In this document: positions 1 to 7,053 of the stretch, in pieces | Layout: every line of letters begins with the position of its first letter | Numbering within the stretch: the first letter of the stretch is position 1 | Assembly: GCA_037440385.1 (NCBI GenBank) | Contig: JBBIUI010000079.1 | Coordinates: 1-10,233, forward strand | Reading direction: 5' to 3' | DNA from: CG2-30-68-42 sp037440385 | GTDB taxonomy: Bacteria > Pseudomonadota > Gammaproteobacteria > Burkholderiales > Rhodocyclaceae | Length of the DNA: 10,233 nt | Position numbers and translations under genes: made by a program | The notes under the pieces: model-generated | What the model saw: the letters and a program-made list of their open reading frames with translations, nothing else | What the model was told of the DNA's origin: nothing | The model's database searches: none

Positions 1-1
1 G

Positions 2-280
2 GCCGCGGCGCCGGTGCCGATCGGCGTGATCCAGATTCTCAACGGCGTGAATGCCGGCAAGGCGCTGGAACTGACCAAGACGCTCACCACGCTGGGCAAA
101 CCCGGCGTGCAGGTGTCCGTGATCACCCGGCGCCCGCAGGGCTACTTCATCACCCATGTCGAGGGTGCCCAGCTTCCGATCGTCAACGGCAAGACCATCG
201 ATCCGCAGGCGCATGCGCTCGGCGATCACGATGTGATCGAACTGGCCGGCGTCAAGATGGAGTTCTTCTTCAAGCGCTGA
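2..280 (+). CDS. FHA-domain-like protein, C-terminal part (5' end outside window)
   Basis: The reading frame is open to the left edge of the window and ends at TGA 278-280, so only the last 92 codons are present. A GTG at 14 lies inside what looks like an Ala/Pro linker (AAAPVP) and is unlikely to be the true start. The visible part resembles a divergent FHA beta-sandwich: a GKPGVQVSVITRRPQGY segment, then VNGKTI, then GDHDVIELAGVKMEF at the end, matching the usual order of FHA strands. The classical phosphothreonine-binding Ser-x-x-His pattern is not evident, so this may be a degenerate second FHA copy. FHA domains bind phosphothreonine peptides or mediate protein contacts. FHA genes next to CHASE2 cyclase genes are a familiar betaproteobacterial arrangement as I recall it. 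A 152-base gap separates it from the cyclase. Confidence 0.72.
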   Translation, partial: AAAPVPIGVIQILNGVNAGKALELTKTLTTLGKPGVQVSVITRRPQGYFITHVEGAQLPIVNGKTIDPQAHALGDHDVIELAGVKMEFFFKR

Positions 281-432
281 TCGCCGTGTGTGGCCCGAGT
301 GCCGTTGAGCCCAGATGATCCATCGGGCGGCCCTGCCGGCCTGCGCGCGCGCTCGGGGCCGCATCGCGGCGGCTCGTCGCTGCGCGCGAAAACCGCCGCG
401 CCATCCTCGCGCGGCCTGACGGACGATCCGCG

Positions 433-2664
433 TTGAAGCAACATCTCGCCAGAACCGTCATCGGTGCTCTCGTCGCGCTGGTCCTGATCGGCCATGCGAC
501 CCGTTACTACCAGATCGGCTTCATCAATCAGCTCGACGCGATTGCCTACGATGCCAAACTGCGGCTGACGATGCCGCGCACGCCCGACGACCGGGTCGTG
601 ATCCTCGACATCGACGAGAAATCGCTTGCGGAGATCGGGCGCTGGCCGTGGGACCGCAAGCGCATGTCGGAACTCGTCGTCAAGCTGTTCGACCGCTACG
701 GCATCGCGCTGCTGGGCGTCGACGTCGTGTTCGCCGAACCCGACGAGAGCTCGGGCCTGAAGACCCTCGATGAGCTGGCACGAACCGAACTGGGCGCGGA
801 TACGGCGTACCGGTCCAGCCTCGAGCGGCTGCGTCCGCAACTCGACTACGACCGGCGCTTCGCCGAGGCGCTCAAGGGCCGCCCGGTCATACTCGGCTAT
901 TACTTTTCCAATCGCTCCGAAGGGACCTCGACCGGCGCATTGCCCGAACCGGTGCTTCCCGCGGGGTCGTTCAGCGGACGCAACATCCCGTTCACGAACT
1001 GGACCAATTACGGGGGCAATCTCGCGCAGTTCCAGCGCGCCGCGCTCGGTGCCGGACACTTCAATCCGATGGTCGACTTCGACGGCATCTCGCGCCGCGT
1101 GCCGATGATCGCGGAATACAAGGGCGGCTACTACGAGGCGCTGTCGCTCGCGATGGTCAGGGCGCTGCTCGGCAACCCCAAGGTCGTGCCCGGCTATCCG
1201 CCGGAGTCCGTGTTCTCCAGTGGTGGCTACAAGGCCATGGAATGGATCGAGCTGCCCACGCGGCAGGGGACGCTGCGCATCCCGGTCGACGAGAACGCCG
1301 CCGCGCTCGTTCCGTACCGCGGGCCGCAGGGCAGCTTCCCGTATTACTCGCTGGCGGACGTCCTGCACGACCGCGTCCAACCCGAGCGCTTGCGCGGCAA
1401 GATCGCGTTGATCGGCACCACCGCGCCGGGATTGCTCGACCTGCGGGCGACCCCGGTCAGCGGTGCCTATCCGGGAGTCGAGGTGCATGCCAACCTGATC
1501 ACCGGCATGCTCGACGGCAGCATCCGGCACAAGCCGCAGTATGTGACCGGCGCGGAGGTCGTCACGACGGCTGCCGCCGGGCTGGTGATGGTGTTCCTGC
1601 TGCCGCTGCTCAGTCCGCTGCGGGCGACGCTGGCGACGGTGGCCGTGCTCGCGCTGCTCGTCGCCATCAATGTGGCGTTCTGGCAATTCGGGGGGCTGGT
1701 GCTGCCGGTGGCCGGAGCGCTGCTGCTGACCTTCCTGCTGTTCGCGTTGAACATGTCCTACGGGTATTTCGTCGAATCGCGCGCGAAGCGCCAGTTCACC
1801 GACCTGTTCGGGCAGTACGTGCCGCCGGAACTGGTCGAGGAGATGAGCCGCGATCCGGAGAGCTACAGCATGGAGGGGCGCTCCGCCGAGCTCTCCGTGC
1901 TGTTCTCCGACATCCGCGGCTTCACGACGATCTCCGAGGGTCTGGAGCCGAAGCAGCTCGCTGCGCTGATGAACGCCTACCTGGGCGAGATGACCGCGGT
2001 GATCCGTGCCGGGCGCGGAACGCTGGACAAGTACATCGGGGATGCCATCATGGCGTTCTGGGGTGCGCCGGTGGAAGATCACGAGCACGCGCGGCGCGCG
2101 GTGATGGCCGGCCTGGAGATGCAGCAGCGGCTCGCCGCGGTCAACCAGTCGTTCGCGGCACGCAACTGGCCGCAACTGAAGATCGGCGTGGGTGTCAATA
2201 CCGGACAGATGACGGTGGGCGACATGGGCTCGGCGGTGCGCAAGTCCTACACGGTGATGGGGGATGCCGTGAATCTCGCCTCGCGGCTCGAGGGGCTGAC
2301 CAAGAAATATGGCGTCGGCATCCTGGTCGGCGACGCGACGCGCAAGGCGGTTCGCGATGTCGTGTTCCGCGAGGTCGACCGCGTGCGGGTCAAGGGCAAG
2401 GAAGAGCCGGTCGCGATCTTCGAACCGATAGCCCCCGAAGCGTCGGTGGATCGCGCCCGGCACGAGGAGCTGAAGCTGTGGCATCAGGTGCTGCGCCATT
2501 ACCGCAGCCAGGACTGGGATCAGGCCGAGCTGGGGCTGCTGAACCTGACCCGCATCGCGCCCGCGTGCGAGCTGTACCGCATCTACATGGATCGGCTCGT
2601 TGCGCTGCGCAAGGCGCCGCCCGGGCCGGGATGGAACGGCGTCACGGTGTTCGACGAGAAGTGA
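433..2664 (+). CDS. CHASE2-domain class III (IIIb-type) adenylate cyclase, inner-membrane
   Basis: Predicted to make cAMP from ATP in the cytoplasm in response to an extracytoplasmic signal. The 743-residue protein has an N-terminal membrane segment (about 7-24), a periplasmic CHASE2 sensor (about 30-370, with the typical DDRVVILDIDEKSL start), three membrane helices (about 377-397, 401-421, 427-448) and a cyclase catalytic domain (about 480-670). Catalytic residues are intact: metal-binding D493 (LFSDIRGFT) and D537 (KYIGD), purine-selecting K533, and transition-state N614 and R618 (VNLASR). T607 occupies the second base-selecting position, normally Asp in class IIIa. The Lys/Thr pair is typical of class IIIb adenylate cyclases, some of which respond to bicarbonate; that response is only inferred here. 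The start is TTG 433 with a weak GGA nine bases upstream. No ATG, GTG or other TTG occurs in frame back to the stop at 316-318. Residues after about 680 form a helical tail. Confidence 0.93.
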   Translation: MKQHLARTVIGALVALVLIGHATRYYQIGFINQLDAIAYDAKLRLTMPRTPDDRVVILDIDEKSLAEIGRWPWDRKRMSELVVKLFDRYGIALLGVDVVFAEPDESSGLKTLDELARTELGADTAYRSSLERLRPQLDYDRRFAEALKGRPVILGYYFSNRSEGTSTGALPEPVLPAGSFSGRNIPFTNWTNYGGNLAQFQRAALGAGHFNPMVDFDGISRRVPMIAEYKGGYYEALSLAMVRALLGNPKVVPGYPPESVFSSGGYKAMEWIELPTRQGTLRIPVDENAAALVPYRGPQGSFPYYSLADVLHDRVQPERLRGKIALIGTTAPGLLDLRATPVSGAYPGVEVHANLITGMLDGSIRHKPQYVTGAEVVTTAAAGLVMVFLLPLLSPLRATLATVAVLALLVAINVAFWQFGGLVLPVAGALLLTFLLFALNMSYGYFVESRAKRQFTDLFGQYVPPELVEEMSRDPESYSMEGRSAELSVLFSDIRGFTTISEGLEPKQLAALMNAYLGEMTAVIRAGRGTLDKYIGDAIMAFWGAPVEDHEHARRAVMAGLEMQQRLAAVNQSFAARNWPQLKIGVGVNTGQMTVGDMGSAVRKSYTVMGDAVNLASRLEGLTKKYGVGILVGDATRKAVRDVVFREVDRVRVKGKEEPVAIFEPIAPEASVDRARHEELKLWHQVLRHYRSQDWDQAELGLLNLTRIAPACELYRIYMDRLVALRKAPPGPGWNGVTVFDEK

Positions 2665-2683
2665 CTCGGGTGATGGCGGCGAC

Positions 2684-3451
2684 GTGAAACTTCGGGTACT
2701 CGGCTGCAGCGGCGGAATCGGCGGGCGCTACCTGCGCACGACGTCGTTTCTCGTCGACCACGACGTCCTGATCGATGGCGGCACCGGAGTGGGTGACCTG
2801 TCGCTCGCCGAACTCGCGCTGATCGACCATGTGTTCGTGACCCACTCGCATCTGGATCACGTCGCCTGCATCCCGTTCATGGTCGACACGGTCGGCGACA
2901 TGCGCAACCGGCCGCTCACCGTGCATGCGACCGAGGCGACGCTGGAGATCCTGCGCGCGCACCTGTTCAACTGGTCGCTGTGGCCGGACTTCAGCCAGAT
3001 CCCGAACGCCCAGGAGCCGTTCCTGCGCTACGAGCCGATCCGGCTCGGCGAGACGGTCGAGCTCGACGGGCGGCGTATCCGCGCGCTGCCGGCCCGGCAC
3101 ACGGTGCCCGCGGTCGGCTACCACCTGGACAGCGGCGCCGGCAGCCTGGTGTTTACCGGGGACACGACGACCAACGACGCCCTGTGGAAAGTGGTCAACA
3201 AGATCGCCAACCTGCGCTACCTGATCATCGAGACGGCGTTCTCCAATCGCGAGCGGCGCCTCGCCGTGGTCTCCAAGCACCTGTGCCCGAGCATGCTGGC
3301 CGAGGAACTGGCCAAGCTCGAACTGTCTCCGGAGATCTTCGTGACTCACCTGAAACCGGGCCAGATCGAGCTGACGATGGAGGAGATCGAGGAGGGCGTC
3401 GGCGAGTTCCAGCCGCGCATGTTGCAGAACAACATGGTGTTCGAGTTCTGA
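2684..3451 (+). CDS. Metallo-beta-lactamase-fold 3',5'-cyclic-nucleotide phosphodiesterase (class II type)
   Basis: Predicted to hydrolyse cAMP (or another cyclic nucleotide), opposing the cyclase encoded just upstream. The 255-residue protein shows the metal-ligand set of the metallo-beta-lactamase fold: H54-x-H56-x-D58-H59 in HSHLDH, H139 (PARHTVP), D160 (FTGDTT) and H222 (VTHLKP). The HxHLDH core is the hallmark of class II cyclic-nucleotide phosphodiesterases and is shared with the RNase Z branch. The protein is shorter than a typical RNase Z, and the gene lies directly between a cyclase and a cyclic-nucleotide-binding protein, which favours the phosphodiesterase call. The chosen start is GTG 2684, giving MKLRVLGCSGG, the usual beginning of the first strand. 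The frame is open further upstream, but that would overlap the cyclase gene. The gap to the cyclase stop is 19 bases, consistent with one operon. RNase Z-like activity is the main alternative. Confidence 0.85.
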   Translation: MKLRVLGCSGGIGGRYLRTTSFLVDHDVLIDGGTGVGDLSLAELALIDHVFVTHSHLDHVACIPFMVDTVGDMRNRPLTVHATEATLEILRAHLFNWSLWPDFSQIPNAQEPFLRYEPIRLGETVELDGRRIRALPARHTVPAVGYHLDSGAGSLVFTGDTTTNDALWKVVNKIANLRYLIIETAFSNRERRLAVVSKHLCPSMLAEELAKLELSPEIFVTHLKPGQIELTMEEIEEGVGEFQPRMLQNNMVFEF

Positions 3452-3474
3452 GCCCGAAGCCGCTTGCGACGCGC

Positions 3475-4545
3475 ATGTCCTCCCCGTCCGATACCGTTGC
3501 GATGCTCTCCCGGCTGGAGCCGGTGTGCCGGCTGTCTGCGAGCGGCATCCGCGAAATCGCCGGGGCGTGTTCACGCAGCCGCATGCCGCGCGGGGCCAGC
3601 GTCGTTCCCGAGCGCCCGGGCGAGTCGGTCTACCTGGTCAAGGGCGAGCTGCTGGTTTCGTTGCCGGACGGCAGTTCGGAGGTCGTCGTCGGCGGAGCCG
3701 ATGCGGCGCTCCAGCCCTTGTTCAACCGGGCATGTGGATTCGTCGCGGCGCGCGCGATCACCGACATCGAGCTGCTGGGCATCGACGACGACGTGCTCGA
3801 CGTGCTGCTGACCTGGGATCAGATGTCCGTTCCCGCGACCGGCGAGCCACGCGCGAAGGCGGCGGACTGGCGCACGCTCTCGGGGATCTACGCGGCCCAG
3901 CATCTGACGCGGGGCATCTTCGCCGCGCTGCCGCCGGCCAACATCGAGGCGCTGCTGTCACGCTTCGAACGCGTCGCGGTGCGGCGGGGCGACATCGTGT
4001 TGCGCCAGGGCGAGCCGGGGGAGCATTACTACGTCATCGAGCGGGGCCGCGCCGAGGTGACGCGGGTCGTCGGGGGCGCGAAGGTGACGCTGGCCGGTCT
4101 CAGGTCCGGCGAAGGCTTCGGGGAGGAGGCGCTGCTTGCCGAGGCTCCGCGCAACGCGACCGTCACGATGCGCAGCGACGGCGTGCTGCTGCGCCTGGGC
4201 ACGGAGGACTTCGCGGCGCTGCTGCGCGAGCCGTTGCTGCATCGCGTCGGGTTCGCGGATGCACAGGCACGCGCAGCCTCCGGAGCCGTGTGGGTCGATG
4301 TGCGCTTCCCGGTCGAATTCCACCTCGACCGGGTGCCCGGCGCCATCAATCTTCCGCTGAACGAGATCCGGAACGCACTCGCCGCGCTCGATCCGGCGAA
4401 GGAGTATATTGCCTATTGCCAGAGCGGCCGGCGCAGTTCGGTGGCCGCCTTTCTGATGTCGCGGCACGGCTTGCGGGCCTCGCTGCTCGACGGCGGCCTG
4501 CGGCGCTGGGTTCGCGAGCGCGCGAACGTCGATCCGGAACCGTAA
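3475..4545 (+). CDS. Cyclic-nucleotide-binding protein with two CNB domains and a C-terminal rhodanese domain
   Basis: Likely a cytosolic cAMP receptor. The 356-residue protein has no signal peptide or membrane segment. Residues about 10-120 resemble a CNB (cNMP-binding) fold but lack a recognisable phosphate-binding cassette, so this copy is probably degenerate. Residues about 143-255 form a second CNB domain with an intact-looking cassette (GEGFGEEALL...PRNATV). E217 and R226 are in the positions that hold the ribose hydroxyl and the cyclic phosphate. Residues about 268-350 form a rhodanese domain (VWVDVR, HLDRVPGAINLP) with the active-site loop CQSGRR, catalytic Cys C315 and the final GGLRRW. 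Rhodaneses carry a persulfide on this Cys and transfer sulfur. No DNA-binding HTH is seen, so it is not a CRP-type regulator. The start ATG 3475 lies 23 bases after the phosphodiesterase stop and has no strong Shine-Dalgarno sequence. Confidence 0.88.
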   Translation: MSSPSDTVAMLSRLEPVCRLSASGIREIAGACSRSRMPRGASVVPERPGESVYLVKGELLVSLPDGSSEVVVGGADAALQPLFNRACGFVAARAITDIELLGIDDDVLDVLLTWDQMSVPATGEPRAKAADWRTLSGIYAAQHLTRGIFAALPPANIEALLSRFERVAVRRGDIVLRQGEPGEHYYVIERGRAEVTRVVGGAKVTLAGLRSGEGFGEEALLAEAPRNATVTMRSDGVLLRLGTEDFAALLREPLLHRVGFADAQARAASGAVWVDVRFPVEFHLDRVPGAINLPLNEIRNALAALDPAKEYIAYCQSGRRSSVAAFLMSRHGLRASLLDGGLRRWVRERANVDPEP

Positions 4546-4609
4546 CCATGTCGGACGAGCGAAGGAAAACATGCGCGAAGCCTGCCGGCGCGGCGAAGCC
4601 GTCTTCCGG

Positions 4610-4626
4610 CCCGTCGCGGGGTTTTT
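4610..4626 (+). terminator. Weak rho-independent terminator candidate
   Basis: A short hairpin, CCCG-TCG-CGGG (4610-4620), is followed by G and five T residues (4622-4626). It lies in the 129-base gap between the CNB-rhodanese gene and the motor ATPase gene. The stem is only four GC pairs, so it may attenuate transcription only partly or be incidental. Another small hairpin (CGGC-GAA-GCCG) lies just upstream. If functional it would separate the cAMP module from the ATPase/HD-GYP module. No convincing sigma-70 promoter was found in the gap, so read-through is equally plausible. Confidence 0.35.
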
Positions 4627-4674
4627 CGTTCGTCGCGGTCAACGGTTCGCGGTCCCGGTGAGCGGGGAACACGG

Positions 4675-7044
4675 ATGAGCACGGTGGTCGGAGTGCGGGA
4701 GGAACCGGCTGGGCTGACCGAAGCGGCCGCGCGGCTGAAATTCTTCAAGGATCTGCAGTCGGTCACAAACAAGATCCACGCCAGCGCCAATGTCGACGAG
4801 ATCATCGTCGACCTGTCCCAGGAGATCGCCGCGGTCTTCAATGCCGACCGCATCACGATCTACGCGGTGAACGAGGAAAAGACCGCGATCGTCTCCCGGG
4901 TCAAGTCGGGCCTGAACACGTTCAAGGACCTGAAGCTGCCGGTCAATGACGCGAGCATCGCCGGCTATTGCGCGCAGTACAGGAAACCGCTGAACATCGC
5001 CGACGTCTATGACGAGAGCGAACTGGCCGCCCATTCTCCCGGCATCCACTTCCTGAAGGAAGTCGACAGGCGCACCGGTTACCGCACCAAACAGATGCTG
5101 GTCGCGCCGATCCTCGATCCCGAGGGCGGCGAGCTGCTCGGCGTGGTCCAGATGATCAACAACCGCAGCGGGTCGCCGTTCTCCGCATTCACGCAGGACG
5201 GTCTGACCGCGCTGACCCAGACGCTGGCCATCGCGTTTACGCAGCGCCAGAAGCGCCCGCTGGCGATCAGGTCCAAGTACGACGCGCTGGTCTCCGATGC
5301 GGTGCTTTCGGCCACCGAATTCGATCTGGCGACCCGGGCGGCGCGCCGCAAGGGGCAGGACCTCGAGGAGGTGCTGATGCACGACTTCCAGGTCAAGCCG
5401 GCGGCGATCGGCGCGGCGCTGTCGAAGTATTTCGGCGTGCCCTACGAGCCGCACAAGCCTGAGCGCATCAAACCGCTCGACCTGCTGCGCAACCTCAAGC
5501 GCGACTACATCGAGGCGAACCGCTGGCTGCCGATCGAGGAGAACAAGGACGGCATCCTGATCCTGACGATGGATCCGGAACAGGTGGGCAGTTCGAAGGT
5601 GGTGGCCAACATCTTTCCGAAGGCAAAGCTGAACTACGCCGTCACGACCCTCGCCGAGTTCAGGAAGACCGTCGACCAGTTCTACGGTCCGCTGTCCGAC
5701 AGCGGAACGGTCGGCGACCTGCTCTCCGATCTGGCCGAGGAGGAAGAAGGAGGCGAGGGCGGCGACGACATCACGGCGGCCTCGGACAACGAGCTGGTGC
5801 GGCTCGTCAACAAGATCATCGTCGATGCCTACCAGCAGGGCGCGTCCGACATCCACATCGAGCCGCGACCGGGCAAGGAAAAGACGCTGATCCGGCTTCG
5901 CAAGGATGGCTTGCTGGTGCCCTACATCGAGGTGCCGGCCAGTTACCGCAACGCGCTCGTTACCCGGATCAAGATCATGTGCGATCTGGACATCTCCGAG
6001 CGCCGGCGGCCGCAGGACGGCAAGATCAAGTTCAGGAAGTACGGGCCGCTCGACATCGAGCTGCGCGTGGCGACGGTGCCGTCCGCCGGCGGTGTCGAAG
6101 ACGTCGTCATGAGAATACTGGCCGCCGGCGAACCGCTGCCGCTCGACAAGCTCGGCGTGCTGCCGCACAACCTCGAGCGGCTCAAGAGCTGTATCGAGAA
6201 GCCCTACGGACTGTTCTTCGTGTGCGGGCCGACCGGCTCCGGCAAGACGACCACGCTGCATTCGGTGCTCGCCTACCTGAATACCCCGGACACCAAGATC
6301 TGGACGGCCGAAGATCCGGTCGAGATCACGCAGAAGGGCCTGCGCCAGGTGCAGATCAACAAGAAGGCCGGCCTGGATTTCGCGACCATCATGCGCGCGT
6401 TCCTTCGCGCCGATCCGGACATCATCATGGTCGGCGAAATGCGCGACCAGGAAACGACGTCGATCGGCATCGAGGCTTCGCTGACCGGGCACCTGGTGTT
6501 CGCGACGCTGCACACCAACAGCGCGCCCGAGTCGGTCACGCGGCTGCTCGACATGGGCATGGATCCGTTCAATTTCGCCGACGCGCTGCTCGGCATCCTC
6601 GCCCAGCGGCTCGCCCGGCGCCTGTGCACGGCTTGCAGGAAAGCCTACACGCCGTCCGGGGAAGAGCTCGATCACCTGTTCGACGAGTACTGCGAGGAGT
6701 TGCGCAACACCGAACCGTTCAGGAAGGACGCGAAGGCCGCGCGCGCCGCGGTGGTCGGCGAACTGACCGCGAGGCATGCCAGCGACAAGGGGCCGTTCAC
6801 GCTCTACCATGCGGTCGGCTGTCCGGAGTGCAACGACACCGGCTACAAGGGCCGCCTCGGGCTGCACGAACTGATGGTGGGCAGCGACAACATCAAGCGG
6901 CTGATCCAGGAGAAGGCGCGGGTCGCCGTGATCCTCGCAGCGGCGCTCGAAGACGGCATGCGTACGTTGAAGATGGACGGCATCGAGAAGACGCTGATGG
7001 GCCTCACCGACATGAAACAGGTGCGGGCCGTATGCATCAAGTAG
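4675..7044 (+). CDS. GspE/PulE/PilB-family motor ATPase with N-terminal GAF domain
   Basis: A hexameric secretion/type IV pilus-type ATPase that should power assembly of pilin-like subunits at the inner membrane. Layout of the 789 residues: GAF sensor domain (about 22-190, with R133-TGYRTK and MINN at 160-163), T2SSE_N/MshEN-like domain (about 200-345), an acidic Glu/Gly linker (about 358-364), and a AAA-type ATPase core (about 370-780). The core has Walker A GPTGSGKTT (K524), an Asp box TAEDPVEI, Walker B-like DIIMVGEMRD (E588), a His box FATLHTN, and two CxxC zinc pairs (C651/C654, C716/C719). This marks it as an extension/secretion ATPase, not a PilT retraction ATPase. The zinc pairs are 61 residues apart, wider than I recall for GspE (about 30). 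The canonical c-di-GMP-binding RLGxxL pattern of MshEN is not obvious. ATG 4675 has a GGGGA Shine-Dalgarno six bases upstream. No PilC, PilD or PilT gene is in the window, so the cognate machine is unknown. Confidence 0.92.
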   Translation: MSTVVGVREEPAGLTEAAARLKFFKDLQSVTNKIHASANVDEIIVDLSQEIAAVFNADRITIYAVNEEKTAIVSRVKSGLNTFKDLKLPVNDASIAGYCAQYRKPLNIADVYDESELAAHSPGIHFLKEVDRRTGYRTKQMLVAPILDPEGGELLGVVQMINNRSGSPFSAFTQDGLTALTQTLAIAFTQRQKRPLAIRSKYDALVSDAVLSATEFDLATRAARRKGQDLEEVLMHDFQVKPAAIGAALSKYFGVPYEPHKPERIKPLDLLRNLKRDYIEANRWLPIEENKDGILILTMDPEQVGSSKVVANIFPKAKLNYAVTTLAEFRKTVDQFYGPLSDSGTVGDLLSDLAEEEEGGEGGDDITAASDNELVRLVNKIIVDAYQQGASDIHIEPRPGKEKTLIRLRKDGLLVPYIEVPASYRNALVTRIKIMCDLDISERRRPQDGKIKFRKYGPLDIELRVATVPSAGGVEDVVMRILAAGEPLPLDKLGVLPHNLERLKSCIEKPYGLFFVCGPTGSGKTTTLHSVLAYLNTPDTKIWTAEDPVEITQKGLRQVQINKKAGLDFATIMRAFLRADPDIIMVGEMRDQETTSIGIEASLTGHLVFATLHTNSAPESVTRLLDMGMDPFNFADALLGILAQRLARRLCTACRKAYTPSGEELDHLFDEYCEELRNTEPFRKDAKAARAAVVGELTARHASDKGPFTLYHAVGCPECNDTGYKGRLGLHELMVGSDNIKRLIQEKARVAVILAAALEDGMRTLKMDGIEKTLMGLTDMKQVRAVCIK

Positions 7045-7047
7045 GAG
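7043..7047 (+). promoter_or_regulatory. Shine-Dalgarno AGGAG that fixes the GTG start of the HD-GYP gene
   Basis: AGGAG overlaps the TAG stop of the ATPase gene and lies six bases before GTG 7054, an ideal distance. This supports GTG 7054 over the in-frame ATG at 7078 and implies translational coupling between the two genes. Confidence 0.75.
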
Positions 7048-7053
7048 CGGCGT

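Noticed and set aside
223..239. A 17-base palindrome CGATCAC-GAT-GTGATCG resembling a regulator site.
   Set aside because: It lies inside the FHA coding sequence, encoding GDHDVIE, which is part of the conserved FHA end. Its GTGA/TCAC order is inverted relative to a CRP site.
226..2499. An antisense open frame of 757 codons covering the cyclase gene.
   Set aside because: Same GC-driven shadow effect. It is Arg/His/Gln-rich with no family resemblance, whereas the plus strand encodes an intact cyclase.
2684..3451. Calling the metallo-beta-lactamase-fold gene RNase Z or a lactonase.
   Set aside because: The length, the HSHLDH context and the position between a cyclase and a CNB protein favour a cyclic-nucleotide phosphodiesterase. 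RNase Z remains only an alternative.
4548..4661. A possible 37-residue gene starting two bases after the CNB-rhodanese stop.
   Set aside because: No ribosome binding site, a low-complexity Ser/Arg/Pro/Lys composition and overlap with the terminator-like hairpin make it unlikely to be real.
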